Of a stretch of DNA of 5,649 nt, positions 4,809-5,649 are shown one piece after another. Made by a program: the position numbers and the translations under genes. The first letter of the stretch is position 1. Each line of letters opens with the position of its first letter. Source of the stretch: an uncultured Bacillota bacterium (GTDB lineage Bacteria > Bacillota > Clostridia > Peptostreptococcales > Anaerovoracaceae); NCBI GenBank assembly GCA_947302945.1, contig CAMYWZ010000082.1:1-5649 (forward strand), given 5' to 3'. Below the pieces are notes generated by a model that worked only from the letters and a program-made list of their open reading frames with translations, did not search any database and was not told the DNA's origin.

Positions 4809-5642
4809 ATGAAGAGATCCCGGAAGAAAATACTTCTGATAGTGTACCGTCTGATCCTCGTGGGCATGATAATCTACGGGGCGCTTGGGATATACCGCAT
4901 CCTCTCCGAGGTGAACGCCGGAAAAGCCAAGTTCGACAGCGGGGTCGAGGCTATTCGCCCTGCGCTCACCGATCCTTCCATGCGCGTTGAATCGCTGCAG
5001 CTGGTCAACCCCGACATCGCGGGCTGGATAATCGTGGAGGGCACCGAGATAGACTTCCCCATCCTCATGGACATGGAACTCAACGCCCGCGTCGTGGAGA
5101 TCTTCGCAAGCGGCGGGGACCTCGGCGACATTCGGCGCGGCTCCGACAAGCCCATTTCCGAGATACTCTACAAGTACCTTTACTACGATTACGCGGGCAG
5201 GCCGTCCGTCACCGGCAGCATCGTTGCCGACGTGCGCTGCAAAGCGGACCTTTCCGGCAGCTACGTCATGGTCTACGGCCACAACGTCGGCTGGAGCGGC
5301 GTCATGTTCTCCGACCTCGAGGAATTCAAAAAGCCCGAGTTCTACGAGCAGCACAAGACCGCCGTGCTCTTTTCCGCCGCCGGCCGCGAGGACCTGGAGC
5401 TCGCCGTCTGCGCCAACATCAGCGGATACAATCAGGAGGTGTTCGACCTCAACATGCTGCACAAAGAAGAGGGCTTCGACACCGCCGCAGCCATCCGCGC
5501 CCTGACAGAGGCAAGCATGTATCCCCTGGACGAGCCCGTCCCCGAAGACCTCACCCGCTGCATCCTCCTCTCCACCTGCTTCAGCGCCCAGCACCCCGAA
5601 GACCCCGCCCGCCTCGTCCTCCTCTACCGCGTCAAAAACTAA
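4809..5642 (+). CDS. srtB: class B sortase
   Basis: The 277-residue protein has ordinary class B layout. A basic N-terminus (MKRSRKK) and one membrane segment (about 8-30) are followed by an extracellular transpeptidase domain. Seen: VNPDIAGWIIVEGTEIDFPI (66-85), the usual entry to the class B core; YDYAGRPSVTGSIVAD (126-141); His158 in YGHNV; Cys257 in LLSTCFS; Arg268 in PARLVLLYRVK. All three catalytic residues are present. Between FPIL and YLYYDY sits a stretch of about 35 residues (87-121) that looks longer than usual. The frame ends at TAA 5640-5642. It is divergent from the operon with the signal-peptidase-like protein and sortase fusion, across paired promoters, so co-regulation is plausible. 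Substrates are not encoded in the window. Whether it anchors to the cell wall or works on the same substrate as the other sortase cannot be told from sequence. Confidence 0.92.
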   Translation: MKRSRKKILLIVYRLILVGMIIYGALGIYRILSEVNAGKAKFDSGVEAIRPALTDPSMRVESLQLVNPDIAGWIIVEGTEIDFPILMDMELNARVVEIFASGGDLGDIRRGSDKPISEILYKYLYYDYAGRPSVTGSIVADVRCKADLSGSYVMVYGHNVGWSGVMFSDLEEFKKPEFYEQHKTAVLFSAAGREDLELAVCANISGYNQEVFDLNMLHKEEGFDTAAAIRALTEASMYPLDEPVPEDLTRCILLSTCFSAQHPEDPARLVLLYRVKN

Positions 5643-5649
5643 GCCGCCC

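Noticed and set aside
4779..5594. A minus-strand open frame (about 271 codons) opposite the second sortase.
   Set aside because: It mirrors the C-ending codons of the true gene, is low-complexity (Val/Gly/Ala/His) and begins inside the sortase coding region without a convincing start signal.
1..5649. Mobile element, CRISPR array, tRNA or rRNA.
   Set aside because: No transposase or integrase motif, terminal repeats, spaced direct repeats or tRNA-like cloverleaf was seen on either strand by eye.

Overview
The window looks like chromosomal DNA of an anaerobic Gram-positive bacterium of the class Clostridia. The grounds are strong AGGAGG-type ribosome sites, extended -10 promoters, an oxygen-sensitive 2-hydroxyacyl-CoA dehydratase activator, a DUF1638 protein, class B sortases, and a paired-hairpin intergenic repeat of a kind I recall from gut Firmicutes. 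Six protein genes are present, the first cut by the window edge. I saw no rRNA, tRNA, CRISPR array, transposase or phage gene.

Left part (1-2243). A DUF1638 protein (+, 5' end missing) runs tail to tail into a BadF/HgdC-type ATPase activator (-); the two stop codons abut in the palindrome TGATCA. The activator is transcribed divergently from a TetR-family regulator (+). The 190-bp region between them holds a promoter for each and a near-perfect 16-bp palindrome just upstream of the tetR -10, a candidate operator. After tetR come a dispersed-type double-hairpin repeat and a strong bidirectional terminator, which separate this part from the next.

Right part (2247-5642). A two-gene minus-strand operon encodes (i) a signal peptidase I homologue in which both residues of the Ser/Lys catalytic dyad are replaced (Asp77, Cys121), as in the streptococcal pilus factor SipA, and (ii) a class B sortase with intact His/Cys/Arg, extended after a Pro/Asp-rich linker by three more predicted membrane segments and a cytoplasmic coiled coil. 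Divergent from it, across a 291-bp region with two extended -10 promoters back to back, is a second class B sortase of ordinary layout. The operon leader is about 158 nt long, can fold near its 5' end, and holds a three-codon mini-ORF with a better Shine-Dalgarno than the gene it precedes, in frame with it but closed by TAA.

Reading of the whole: the right part resembles the enzyme and chaperone half of a sortase-built pilus or surface-protein system, but no pilin and no LPxTG-like sorting signal is encoded here, so the substrates must lie outside the window. The most unusual elements are the catalytically dead signal-peptidase-like protein and the multi-membrane-segment sortase beside it. 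Their joint function is inference.
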